From the NCBI GenBank assembly GCA_964580675.1, contig CAZOLI010000109.1:1-5190 (forward strand): a stretch of DNA of 5,190 nucleotides. The letters are read 5' to 3'. This document shows, one piece after another, positions 1 through 5,190 of this stretch. Position numbers and translations under genes: made by a program. The notes beneath the pieces were generated by a model, which saw only the letters and a list, made by a program, of their open reading frames with translations, had not been told where the DNA came from and did not search any database. Origin of the DNA: CAZOLI01 sp964580675. GTDB lineage: Bacteria; Planctomycetota; MHYJ01; CAYXQY01. How positions within the stretch are numbered: the first letter of the stretch is position 1; every line of letters starts with the position of its first letter.

Positions 1-14
1 CAAGGGAGACACCG

Positions 15-386
15 TTGAGTGATGCCGATACCATCCTGATCGTGGAGGACGATCTGAATTTCCGCCGGCTGCTGGCCAATCAATTATCGGCCGAGGGCTA
101 TGCCCTGGAACTCGTGGACAGTGTGAGAAATCTCAAGCAACAGTGGGAGAACCTGGCCTCTGTTGATTGTATGGTCCTGGATGTTATGCTTTCGGATGAG
201 GAAGGGTATGAGCATTTCCGGTTACTGAACCGGGAAAAATTTAAGGGGGTCCCCAAAGTGGTCGTCTCGGTGATTCGAGAGGAGGGTTTTAACCCGCCCG
301 AAGAGGCCGATATCGCGTACGAGGAATACATTCAGAAACCCTGTCCGGTGGATAAAATTGTCTCCACCGTGAACGAAATTTTGTAG
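15..386 (+). CDS. Stand-alone response regulator receiver domain (CheY-like)
   Basis: This 123-residue protein is a single receiver (REC) domain with no output domain, so it probably acts by protein-protein contact in the cytoplasm after phosphorylation by a histidine kinase. The visible signature is complete: the acidic Mg2+ site E11-D12-D13 after the first hydrophobic strand (TILIV), the phospho-acceptor D56 in VLDVML, the conserved hydroxyl residue S85 (VVVSV), and K108-P109 in IQKPCP. The length is normal for a CheY/Spo0F-type receiver. The start is TTG at 15, chosen because GGGAG (4-8) lies 6 nt upstream; the frame is open to the window edge, so a longer N terminus cannot be excluded. 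No partner kinase is in view, so the pathway is unknown. It may be the last gene of an upstream operon. The family call is secure; the specific role is not. Confidence 0.9.
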   Translation: MSDADTILIVEDDLNFRRLLANQLSAEGYALELVDSVRNLKQQWENLASVDCMVLDVMLSDEEGYEHFRLLNREKFKGVPKVVVSVIREEGFNPPEEADIAYEEYIQKPCPVDKIVSTVNEIL

Positions 387-421
387 ATCGGTGGACCGGG
401 CAAAAACAAGGAACCTACCCG

Positions 422-450
422 GTGAAAATTTCTTCCTTACTCCCTATAAT
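422..450 (+). promoter_or_regulatory. Predicted sigma-70 promoter for the HIT-phosphatase-ribE operon
   Basis: A perfect TATAAT -10 box lies at 445-450. GTGAAA at 422-427 matches TTGACA at four of six positions, with an ideal 17-bp spacer. Transcription would start near 457, giving a leader of roughly 174 nt before the HIT start codon at 631. It sits in the gap after the receiver gene and faces the operon. The elements are seen directly; activity is inferred. Confidence 0.6.
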
Positions 451-459
451 AGCTATTAT
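446..459. promoter_or_regulatory. Perfect 14-bp palindrome over the -10 box, candidate operator
   Basis: ATAATAGCTATTAT is a perfect inverted repeat with no spacer. It covers five of the six -10 bases and the predicted start site near 457, a position where a bound dimeric regulator would block RNA polymerase. No regulator gene for it is identified here. A chance palindrome in AT-rich promoter DNA is the alternative. Confidence 0.35.
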
Positions 460-474
460 GGAATAAAAAGGAGA

Positions 475-585
475 ATCGGGACGTTCTGTGTTCCTGTGGA
501 TTCATGGATTCCGTGATCTACGCTGAAGAGGGGAGGATCCGGAGGAAAACTTCCCGCCGGATTGCCCCATTGGCAACGTCCCGGT
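475..585 (+). promoter_or_regulatory. Potentially structured 5' leader of the HIT operon
   Basis: Bases 475-485 can pair with 575-585 in an 11-bp stem with one G-U pair; nine consecutive Watson-Crick pairs join CGGGACGTT (477-485) to AACGTCCCG (575-583). Inside it, 537-562 can form a hairpin with ATCCGG/CCGGAT as outer stem and GGAA/TTCC around an AAC loop, separated by a small internal loop. The segment lies between the predicted start site and the ribosome binding site at 619-623. No U-run follows, so it is not a plain terminator. It could be a cis-regulatory element or chance pairing. It matches no riboswitch class I recognise. Confidence 0.35.
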
Positions 586-630
586 ATTTGCAGACACCAG
601 ATTCAACACCGTTTCACGAAGGAACATGAC

Positions 631-978
631 ATGGAAGAAGACTGTCTCTTCTGTGACATCGCCCGCGGAGAAGGCGACGCGGAGGTGATGTCGGAAACGG
701 AGGACGTGGTCGCGTTTCGTGACATCAATCCCCAGGCCCCGACCCACATCCTGATCATTCCTCGAAAACACATTCCCACGGTGAATGATCTCCGGGATGA
801 AGACGCCGACCTGATCGGCAAACTGTACACGGAAGCACGGGACCTGGCGGATCAGGAAGGCATCGCGGAAGACGGCTACCGGCTGGTGATGAACTGCAAC
901 CGCGAAGCCGGTCAGTCCGTGTTCCATATTCACCTTCATCTGCTCGGCGGCCGTTCCCTATCGTGGCCTCCCGGTTAA
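631..978 (+). CDS. HinT-like histidine triad (HIT) nucleotide-binding hydrolase
   Basis: This 115-residue protein belongs to the HinT/PKCI branch of the HIT superfamily, cytosolic dimeric enzymes that hydrolyse purine nucleoside phosphoramidates and acyl-AMP adducts. The triad is intact in QSVFHIHLHLLGGR: H99, H101 and H103, with H47 (IIPRKHI) and N90 matching other active-site positions of the family. The N-terminal C5-x2-C8 pair (CLFC) is a usual feature of the branch, and the C terminus ends in the typical SWPPG. The start is ATG 631, with AAGGA at 619-623 seven nt upstream. An upstream in-frame ATG at 562 would add 23 residues unlike the family. It is probably first in an operon with the phosphatase (3-nt gap) and ribE. 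The family is certain; the physiological substrate is not, as for most bacterial members. Confidence 0.93.
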   Translation: MEEDCLFCDIARGEGDAEVMSETEDVVAFRDINPQAPTHILIIPRKHIPTVNDLRDEDADLIGKLYTEARDLADQEGIAEDGYRLVMNCNREAGQSVFHIHLHLLGGRSLSWPPG

Positions 979-981
979 CAC

Positions 982-1506
982 ATGGAAAAGGTATTTCAAC
1001 GGTATGGTCCGGAAGGGGAACATCCCCTTTACTGGGTAATACCCGGTGAACTCGCCGGTCGGTGCGGGCCGGAGATGAAACCCTGGGACCTGGAACACTT
1101 CCTGAAAATCGGTGTCCGGGGTCTGGTTTCCGTCCACCGGATTCCCCCGGAGCAGGAAGAACAAATTGCCTCCTCCGACCTCGATCACCTCAAACTTTAC
1201 TTTCCGGCAATGGTCCTGACGGAACCCGGCCACCGCCGAAAATTTCTGGAACTCACGGAGGATTACTTTTCGTTCGTGGACCATCACCTCGAACAGGACG
1301 AACCGGTGTTGACCCACTGCCACGCCGGCCTGGATCGATCCTGTGCGTTGATGGCCTGTTACATGGTTTCCCGATTCGATTATGCCCCCGAAGGAGCCAT
1401 TGAGGAGATCACATCCGTAAACCCCAATGCCTTCGTATCGGAGGGATACCGGGAATCCGTTCATCTTTTTGCCTCCGATCAGAATTCGTCATCGGAGACC
1501 GGATAA
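982..1506 (+). CDS. DUSP23-like dual-specificity/tyrosine phosphatase family protein, atypical acid loop
   Basis: This 174-residue protein is a small cysteine-based phosphatase. The P-loop HCHAGLDRS (H112-C113 to R119-S120) carries the nucleophilic Cys and the phosphate-binding Arg of the C-x5-R motif. The N-terminal YWVIPGELAG (17-26), the GVRGLVSVHR segment (44-53) and ALMACYMV after the P-loop follow the layout of DUSP23/VHZ, a compact archetypal DUSP, as I recall its sequence. In that comparison the general-acid Asp of the RIPDF loop falls at A76 of YFPAMV (73-78), so the usual acid looks absent; E81 is the nearest acidic residue. It could be a slow enzyme, use another acid, or bind phospho-ligands. 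The start ATG follows the HIT stop by 3 nt with no clear ribosome site of its own, which suggests translational coupling. The ribE start lies 22 nt downstream. The substrate is unknown; proteins, nucleotides or small sugar phosphates are possible. Confidence 0.82.
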   Translation: MEKVFQRYGPEGEHPLYWVIPGELAGRCGPEMKPWDLEHFLKIGVRGLVSVHRIPPEQEEQIASSDLDHLKLYFPAMVLTEPGHRRKFLELTEDYFSFVDHHLEQDEPVLTHCHAGLDRSCALMACYMVSRFDYAPEGAIEEITSVNPNAFVSEGYRESVHLFASDQNSSSETG

Positions 1507-1528
1507 AATACCGTTACCAAACAAGGCC

Positions 1529-2161
1529 ATGTTTACCGGTATTGTCAAAACGACGGGCACAGTGCTTTCCACGAAGAGCCGCGACGGCGGCATGCAATTC
1601 TCGATTCGCTGTGCCTCCCTTGACCGGGAAATTTCCGAGGGGGAGAGCGTCTCCATAAACGGGGTATGTCTGACGGCCGAGGACGTGGATGACGACATTC
1701 TTCAGTTCCACGCCGTTCCCGAAACGATCAACAAAACCACGCTGGAACACATGGACATCGGGGACATCCTGAACGTGGAACCGTCCCTCCGTGTGGGGGA
1801 TCCGCTCGGGGGACACTTCGTGCTCGGACACGTGGAGGAGGTCGGGCGCATCGAACAGATCGAGGAACACGGAGACGGTCACTTGTTCACGTTCTCCGCC
1901 AGCACCGATGTGATGAAATGGGTTATTCCCAAAGGTTGTGTTTGTGTGGACGGCATCAGCCTGACCCCCGTGGAAACGGACGAGAATACGTTCTCCGTTG
2001 CGGTTGTGCCGGAAACGTTACGCCGCACGAATTTTAGTGAGCGTAAGGAATTTGACCGGGTGAACCTGGAAGTGGATCTTCTTGCACGATACGCCGCCGC
2101 GGAAACAGATGTCTCAACGGACGAAATCCCGGACCCGATGAACCAGGAGCGGGACAACTGA
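1529..2161 (+). CDS. ribE: Riboflavin synthase, alpha subunit
   Basis: This 210-residue protein catalyses the last step of riboflavin biosynthesis, dismutation of two 6,7-dimethyl-8-ribityllumazine molecules into riboflavin and the ribitylamino-uracil precursor. It begins with the hallmark MFTGIV and has the two tandem lumazine-binding repeats: N-terminal SINGVCLTA (42-50) with VPETINKTTL (63-72), and C-terminal KGCVCVDGISLTP (135-147) with VPETLRRTNF (160-169). The linker GGHFVLGHVEE (94-104) and the end motif VNLEVDLLARY (178-188) are standard. C47, H101 and S144 align with functionally important residues of the E. coli enzyme, and the length is usual (about 200-215). ATG 1529 is chosen because the protein then starts at MFTGIV; AAGG at 1523-1526 is a closely spaced ribosome site. 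No other rib gene is in the window, so ribE is separated from the pathway here and grouped with HIT and phosphatase genes. The name ribE follows common bacterial usage; some species call it ribC. Confidence 0.96.
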   Translation: MFTGIVKTTGTVLSTKSRDGGMQFSIRCASLDREISEGESVSINGVCLTAEDVDDDILQFHAVPETINKTTLEHMDIGDILNVEPSLRVGDPLGGHFVLGHVEEVGRIEQIEEHGDGHLFTFSASTDVMKWVIPKGCVCVDGISLTPVETDENTFSVAVVPETLRRTNFSERKEFDRVNLEVDLLARYAAAETDVSTDEIPDPMNQERDN

Positions 2162-2388
2162 GACCCCGGTCCAGCCTCGAAACCATTCCTCGTTCCGAAC
2201 CCATCGACCACCTGCCGCCGATTCATCCGGCCGGGAATTCACACCGTAATAGCGTTTGCTTTTCCGTCGAGTGATCGGAAGACCGGCCCCTTTCCGAAGG
2301 GTGCGTTTTCCAGAATATTTACAATCCACCGAGTCCAATGAATATCGGCTTCAGAGGAATTTCGCATTGGTTTTCCCTTCCATTTCCA
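2162..2388. other. Non-coding gap between ribE and the thiolase promoter
   Basis: No reading frame here looks like a protein on either strand. It holds a 5-bp hairpin with a short T-run (2288-2309), a second weak inverted repeat TTCCG (2262-2266) / CGGAA (2276-2280), and a short CCGGCCGG palindrome (2227-2234). Otherwise I see nothing in it. Confidence 0.5.
2288..2309 (+). terminator. Weak candidate intrinsic terminator after ribE
   Basis: CCCTT (2288-2292) and AAGGG (2297-2301) form a 5-bp stem around a TCCG loop, followed after four bases by TTTT (2306-2309). The position, about 130 nt after ribE and before the thiolase promoter, is sensible. The stem is short and the T-run is brief and offset, so read-through or Rho-dependent ending is possible. 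Confidence 0.3.
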
Positions 2389-2397
2389 TGTTATAAT
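2389..2397 (+). promoter_or_regulatory. Extended -10 promoter for the thiolase gene
   Basis: TGTTATAAT is a perfect extended -10 element: TG at 2389-2390, one base, then TATAAT at 2392-2397. The -35 region is poor (TTGGTT at 2367-2372 with a 19-bp spacer), as is usual for extended -10 promoters. The predicted start near 2404 leaves a leader of about 52 nt to ATG 2456 and argues against translation from GTG 2408, which would lie almost at the 5' end. Confidence 0.65.
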
Positions 2398-2424
2398 TTT
2401 GTGACACGTGAAATTTCTCTGTAA

Positions 2425-2453
2425 GGAACAGTATTCAGATTACGGGAACAGTA
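2425..2453 (+). repeat. Direct repeat GGAACAGTA x2 in the thiolase leader
   Basis: GGAACAGTA occurs at 2425-2433 and again at 2445-2453, exactly 20 bp apart, about two helical turns. The second copy contains the GGGAA ribosome site (2444-2448). The repeat may be a paired regulator site just downstream of the start point, a small duplication, or chance. Confidence 0.4.
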
Positions 2454-2455
2454 AC

Positions 2456-3661
2456 ATGACGAGCGAAATCGTTCTTCTCGGTGGATGTCGGACCCCGATG
2501 GCCGAATTCAGTGGCACGCCCTGGGGAGGGGCTTTAAAGGATTTTTCCGCGATTGAACTCGGCGCCATTGCTGCCGAAGAAACGTTAAAACGAACGGAGG
2601 TCTCCCCCGATCAGGTGGACCACGTGATCTTTGGAAATGCCCTCCAGACCAGTGACAACGCGATTTACGGAGCGAGACACGTTGGGTTAAAAGCGGGCGT
2701 TCCGGAAGAGACACCGGCACTAACGGTGAACCGCCTCTGTGGAAGCGGGATCCAGTCGTTGATCAGCGCCTCCCACGAGATATTGAACGATGACGCGGAT
2801 TGTGTTCTCGCGGGCGGAATGGAGAACATGTCAAAGGCCCCACATGTGCTGAGGGGAGCGCGAGAAGGATATACCTTCGGTTCGCGGTCCCATGAACTCA
2901 AGGACAGCCTGATGGAAGCTCTGATGGATTCTCACTGCGGAGATTACATGGCCGAGACGTCCGATAACATTGCCGAGGAATTTGGCATTTCGCGGGAGGA
3001 ACAGGATGAATTTGCCCTCCGCAGTCACCGGCTCGGTGCGGAAGCGGTTCAGAACGGCGTGTTTGACGAAGAGATCGTTCCCGTGGAAATTGAGGAACAT
3101 GGCGAAACAAAGTTGTTCAAGCGGGATGATCACATCAAACCCGATACATCGATGGAAAAACTGGCCGATTTGCCGCCGGCTTTTGGGAAAGATTCCGAAG
3201 TCACGGCGGGAAACGCGAGCGGCATTGTGGATGGAGGAGCCGCGACGGTGGTTTGCTCAAAAGAATTTGCGGAGCAGCAGAACTTAAAACCCGAAGCAAA
3301 GATTCGAGCCTGGTCCACGACCGGCGTAAATCCTTCCAAAATGGGACTGGGCCCGGCCCGGGCCATTCCGGACGTACTCGACAAAGCCGGTCTGACACAG
3401 GAGGACGTGGACCTGTTCGAAATCAACGAAGCGTTTGCGGGACAGTACCTTGGTGTGGAACGCCGGCTGGAACTGGACCGGGACAAAGTAAACCCGAACG
3501 GTGGTGCGATTTCCCTCGGACATCCCCTCGGCATGACGGGCACGAGACTGGTCATAACTCTGGTTCGTGAACTTCGGAAACAGGGAAAACAAACCGGCGT
3601 TGCCTCGGCATGCATCGGTGGAGGTCAGGGCATCGCCCTGCTGGTAGAGGTAACCGAATAA
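2456..3661 (+). CDS. Thiolase (acetyl-CoA C-acyltransferase), ACAA2-like
   Basis: This 401-residue protein is a complete thiolase, cleaving 3-ketoacyl-CoA with CoA, or running in reverse to condense acyl-CoAs, in fatty-acid oxidation or acetoacetyl-CoA metabolism. All catalytic elements are present: nucleophile C95 in NRLCGSG, the NEAFA box (324-328), H356 in GGAISLGHPLG, and acid/base C386 in CIGGGQG. The NALQTSDNAIYGARHVGL stretch (61-78) and QYLGVERRLELD (330-341) look closest to mitochondrial ACAA2, more than to PhaA/AtoB or E. coli FadA; this is by eye. ATG 2456 is chosen: GGGAA (2444-2448) is 7 nt upstream, the N terminus then begins at the first thiolase strand, and the promoter at 2389-2397 makes the in-frame GTG 2408 unlikely. 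No FadB/HBD, acyl-CoA dehydrogenase or CoA-transferase gene flanks it, so it seems monocistronic and its direction cannot be told. The thiolase call is certain; chain-length preference is not. Confidence 0.96.
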   Translation: MTSEIVLLGGCRTPMAEFSGTPWGGALKDFSAIELGAIAAEETLKRTEVSPDQVDHVIFGNALQTSDNAIYGARHVGLKAGVPEETPALTVNRLCGSGIQSLISASHEILNDDADCVLAGGMENMSKAPHVLRGAREGYTFGSRSHELKDSLMEALMDSHCGDYMAETSDNIAEEFGISREEQDEFALRSHRLGAEAVQNGVFDEEIVPVEIEEHGETKLFKRDDHIKPDTSMEKLADLPPAFGKDSEVTAGNASGIVDGGAATVVCSKEFAEQQNLKPEAKIRAWSTTGVNPSKMGLGPARAIPDVLDKAGLTQEDVDLFEINEAFAGQYLGVERRLELDRDKVNPNGGAISLGHPLGMTGTRLVITLVRELRKQGKQTGVASACIGGGQGIALLVEVTE

Positions 3662-3776
3662 CACCGAATGTTCCTGTCCCGTGTCGAGCGGACGGATAAA
3701 TATCGATCATTGAGGAAGTTCCGTACCTGATGGTCCTGCGTTCGTTATTGTTCATCCAATTGTTCTTCGAGGACAT
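3662..3776. other. Short non-coding gap between thiolase and membrane protein gene
   Basis: This stretch has no convincing terminator hairpin, promoter or coding frame. GTCC/GGAC near 3676-3693 could form only a small stem without a T-run. GAGGA at 3769-3773 is the probable ribosome site for the next gene. Confidence 0.45.
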
Positions 3777-4475
3777 TTGACGCCTCAGATCCTCGCATTC
3801 ATTCTCCGGCAGGGACCGGGGGGAAACACGTTGTTCTGGATACTGATGCTGGGGGGTGTTCTGGTCCTTGCCACCATATTCTGGCGAAGTTACCGGAAGG
3901 TTCGGGACCGTCGCGAATCACAGGCGGGAGGAAGCAATACATCCGTTTCCACCGATGAGCAAAGAGCCGAGGAACTGAAGGAGGAATTTGAATCCGTCCT
4001 GTACGAACTTCGTGAATTCGTGTCCGAGAGCATGGCGAAACTGGACACGAAAGTCCGGTACCTCAACAAAATGATTATGGAGGCGGAGGAGAAGATCGAA
4101 CGGCTGGAAGAACTCACCGACGAAACCTCCAGGGATTCTCCCGAGGAGGAGCAAACCGGAGGAGGGAATTCCGCAACGGACGAGCAGCCGGATGAGGCCG
4201 GTCAGGAACAAACCCCTTCCCCGGAACCGGAGATGGGGGGAAACGGGAGATCACAACCTGAAGCGGAGAATCAGGTGGACCGGCCCTCACCGGCGGATCG
4301 GGAGCGAGCACAGAACAACGATGAGACCCTTCAGAACAAACCCATGTACCGCTGGGTTCGGGAACTGGCGGGACGCGGGCTGGATCGGGAAGAAGTCGCC
4401 GAACGAACCGGCCTTGACGAAGCGGAAGTCGACGTCATTCTGAGCTTACAGGACATTCAATCGGATCGAGAATAA
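3777..4475 (+). CDS. Membrane-anchored coiled-coil protein with C-terminal HTH-like segment
   Basis: This is a 232-residue protein without an assured family name. One membrane segment lies near residues 18-36 (LFWILMLGGVLVLATIF), followed by a basic stretch RSYRKVRDRR that suggests a cytoplasmic body. Residues about 62-115 are a charged amphipathic helix, likely coiled coil; about 116-190 is a disordered Glu/Pro/Gln/Gly-rich linker. The final 40 residues (RWVRELAGRGLDREEVAERTGLDEAEVDVILSL, two pieces joined) have the pattern of a small helix-turn-helix, like the C terminus of DUF6115/DUF2802-type proteins found near flagellar genes. Start TTG 3777 is the first standard start after an in-frame stop at 3711; GAGGA (3769-3773) lies closely upstream, and the next ATG (residue 24) would cut into the membrane segment. 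Its TAA overlaps the next ATG by one base, implying coupled translation. A flagellar link is inference from that neighbour. Confidence 0.75.
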   Translation: MTPQILAFILRQGPGGNTLFWILMLGGVLVLATIFWRSYRKVRDRRESQAGGSNTSVSTDEQRAEELKEEFESVLYELREFVSESMAKLDTKVRYLNKMIMEAEEKIERLEELTDETSRDSPEEEQTGGGNSATDEQPDEAGQEQTPSPEPEMGGNGRSQPEAENQVDRPSPADRERAQNNDETLQNKPMYRWVRELAGRGLDREEVAERTGLDEAEVDVILSLQDIQSDRE

Positions 4476-5190
4476 TGCCTTATACGGTTCCGCCCACAGA
4501 AGGTTCCTCCCCGTTGAACCTGGACCTGAAACGCCCGAGGGATCGGCGTTTTCTCCTTCGACTGGCTTCCGGGGACAACCGGGTCGACGCGACCGTTCGG
4601 GATCGGGTCGGGCCAAACACGTATCGCCTCTCCATCAACGGTGAAGTCATCCAGGCCCGAATCGAGGAAGGCGAGGAATACGCCCCCGGAGACCGACTGC
4701 GCCTCCGGATTTCGAGTGATGATGACGGCGGATTGCGCCTTCAGATTCTCCGGCATTTCAGGGGTTCCGGAAAAGAATCGACACAGAGAGCTGCCGGGTC
4801 CTCCACCCGCGCCACCTCCCGGTCCATTATGGACCTCCTTCAAACTCTCGACGTGGAGGACAATGAAACCAACCGAACCATCGTAAAATCAATGGTAAAA
4901 TTCCAGCTGCCCATTTCGGAAAACGTGTTCCGTAGGCTTTCCTCCATAGCACAGACGGAACCGCTGCTGGAGAAGGCGTCACGTTCGGCCATTGTGGACA
5001 CGGCCTCTCAGCTGGAATCCTCCGGTCTGTCGTATTCCCGGGACACGGTCTCTTTTCTTCTTGACGTGTTCCACGAATCGAACCGTTCCTATCCCACCAT
5101 AACCGAATCGATGAATTCGCTGATCGATCGGATTCCATCGGAATCCGGGCGCCGGGACCTGTCCTCCCGGATGAACATCGAAACACTTCG
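4475..5190 (+). CDS. Partial large ORF, FliK-like (flagellar hook-length control) N-terminal region
   Basis: The frame opens at ATG 4475, overlapping the previous stop (TAATG), and stays open for 238 codons to the window edge, so the C terminus is missing. Residues 35-80 (VDATVRDRVGPNTYRLSING, then IEEGEEYAPGDRLRLRIS) look like a small beta-barrel module of the kind found in FliK-like proteins, where a protein states a ligand-like strand pattern ending in a GD-x-L-x-L-x-V/I motif. Residues 96-118 are Ser/Thr/Arg-rich and probably disordered. Residues 129-158 (DNETNRTIVKSMVKFQLPIS, then ENVFRRL) resemble the helical repeat 'still to activate, leave with LPLT-ENV' seen in many divergent hook-length proteins; this is recalled by eye. 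FliK is exported and sets hook length before the switch to filament export. The diagnostic C-terminal Flg_hook domain lies outside the window, so the coding call is strong but the family call is tentative. Confidence 0.6.
   Translation, partial: MPYTVPPTEGSSPLNLDLKRPRDRRFLLRLASGDNRVDATVRDRVGPNTYRLSINGEVIQARIEEGEEYAPGDRLRLRISSDDDGGLRLQILRHFRGSGKESTQRAAGSSTRATSRSIMDLLQTLDVEDNETNRTIVKSMVKFQLPISENVFRRLSSIAQTEPLLEKASRSAIVDTASQLESSGLSYSRDTVSFLLDVFHESNRSYPTITESMNSLIDRIPSESGRRDLSSRMNIETL

Noticed and set aside
395..423. Terminator after the receiver gene (ACCGGG / CCCGGT)
   Set aside because: The stem is only 6 bp with a 17-nt loop and no T-run after it.
504..629. Possible 41-codon leader peptide (MDSVIYAEEG...) ahead of the HIT gene
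   Set aside because: It has no clear ribosome binding site, no recognisable motif and no coding-like codon pattern; it overlaps the potential RNA structure. Not excluded, but not supported.
562..630. Upstream ATG 562 as start of the HIT protein
   Set aside because: The extra 23 residues do not resemble the family, and AAGGA at 619-623 fits ATG 631.
457..630. FMN riboswitch in front of the operon containing ribE
   Set aside because: The conserved RFN core segments are not visible; only GC-rich stems of a different order are present.
502..1464. Minus-strand frames at 502-939 and 958-1464
   Set aside because: They are antisense to the well-supported HIT and phosphatase genes and show no family features.
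1427..1528. Upstream ATG 1427 as start of riboflavin synthase
   Set aside because: It would overlap the phosphatase gene by about 80 nt, and the family begins at MFTGIV, encoded from 1529.
2227..2234. CCGGCCGG palindrome in the ribE-thiolase gap
   Set aside because: It is short and GC-rich, with no nearby promoter element, so chance is the best explanation.
2408..2455. GTG 2408 as start of the thiolase
   Set aside because: It lies only a few bases after the predicted transcription start, and the added 16 residues are not thiolase-like.
4457..5186. Minus-strand frames at 4457-4843 and 4827-5186
   Set aside because: They are antisense to the open + strand frame starting at 4475, which has start/stop coupling and a sensible domain pattern.

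Overview
This 5.2 kb window reads as bacterial chromosome: compact genes, all on the + strand, with Shine-Dalgarno sites and two sequences that look like sigma-70 promoters. There are seven protein-coding genes, the last cut by the window edge. No rRNA, tRNA, CRISPR array or mobile element is visible. The phylum cannot be fixed from the sequence. The proteins are rich in Asp and Glu, which would fit a salt-adapted organism but does not prove it. The last two genes hint at a flagellated bacterium.

Region 1 (15-386) is a stand-alone receiver domain with a TTG start and all the usual phosphotransfer residues. Region 2 (387-630) is a non-coding leader. It holds a consensus TATAAT box overlapped by a perfect 14-bp palindrome, followed by sequence able to fold into a long-range 11-bp stem enclosing a local hairpin. 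Region 3 (631-2161) is a tight three-gene unit: a HinT-like HIT nucleotide hydrolase, a DUSP23-like cysteine phosphatase whose usual general-acid Asp position appears to be Ala, and riboflavin synthase. Region 4 (2162-2455) is non-coding. It has a weak candidate terminator and an extended -10 promoter driving region 5, a complete thiolase (2456-3661) that resembles the mitochondrial ACAA2 type more than PhaA/AtoB or E. coli FadA. Region 6 (3777-5190) holds a small membrane-anchored coiled-coil protein with a C-terminal helix-turn-helix-like segment. Its stop codon overlaps the start of a large ORF that runs off the window and resembles the N-terminal part of FliK-like hook-length proteins.

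The clearest co-transcribed sets are HIT-phosphatase-ribE and the terminal overlapping pair. The most useful points for follow-up are the palindrome on the -10 box, the structured leader, the atypical phosphatase next to a riboflavin gene, and the coiled-coil/FliK-like pair. I found no sequence that demonstrates a wholly new system.
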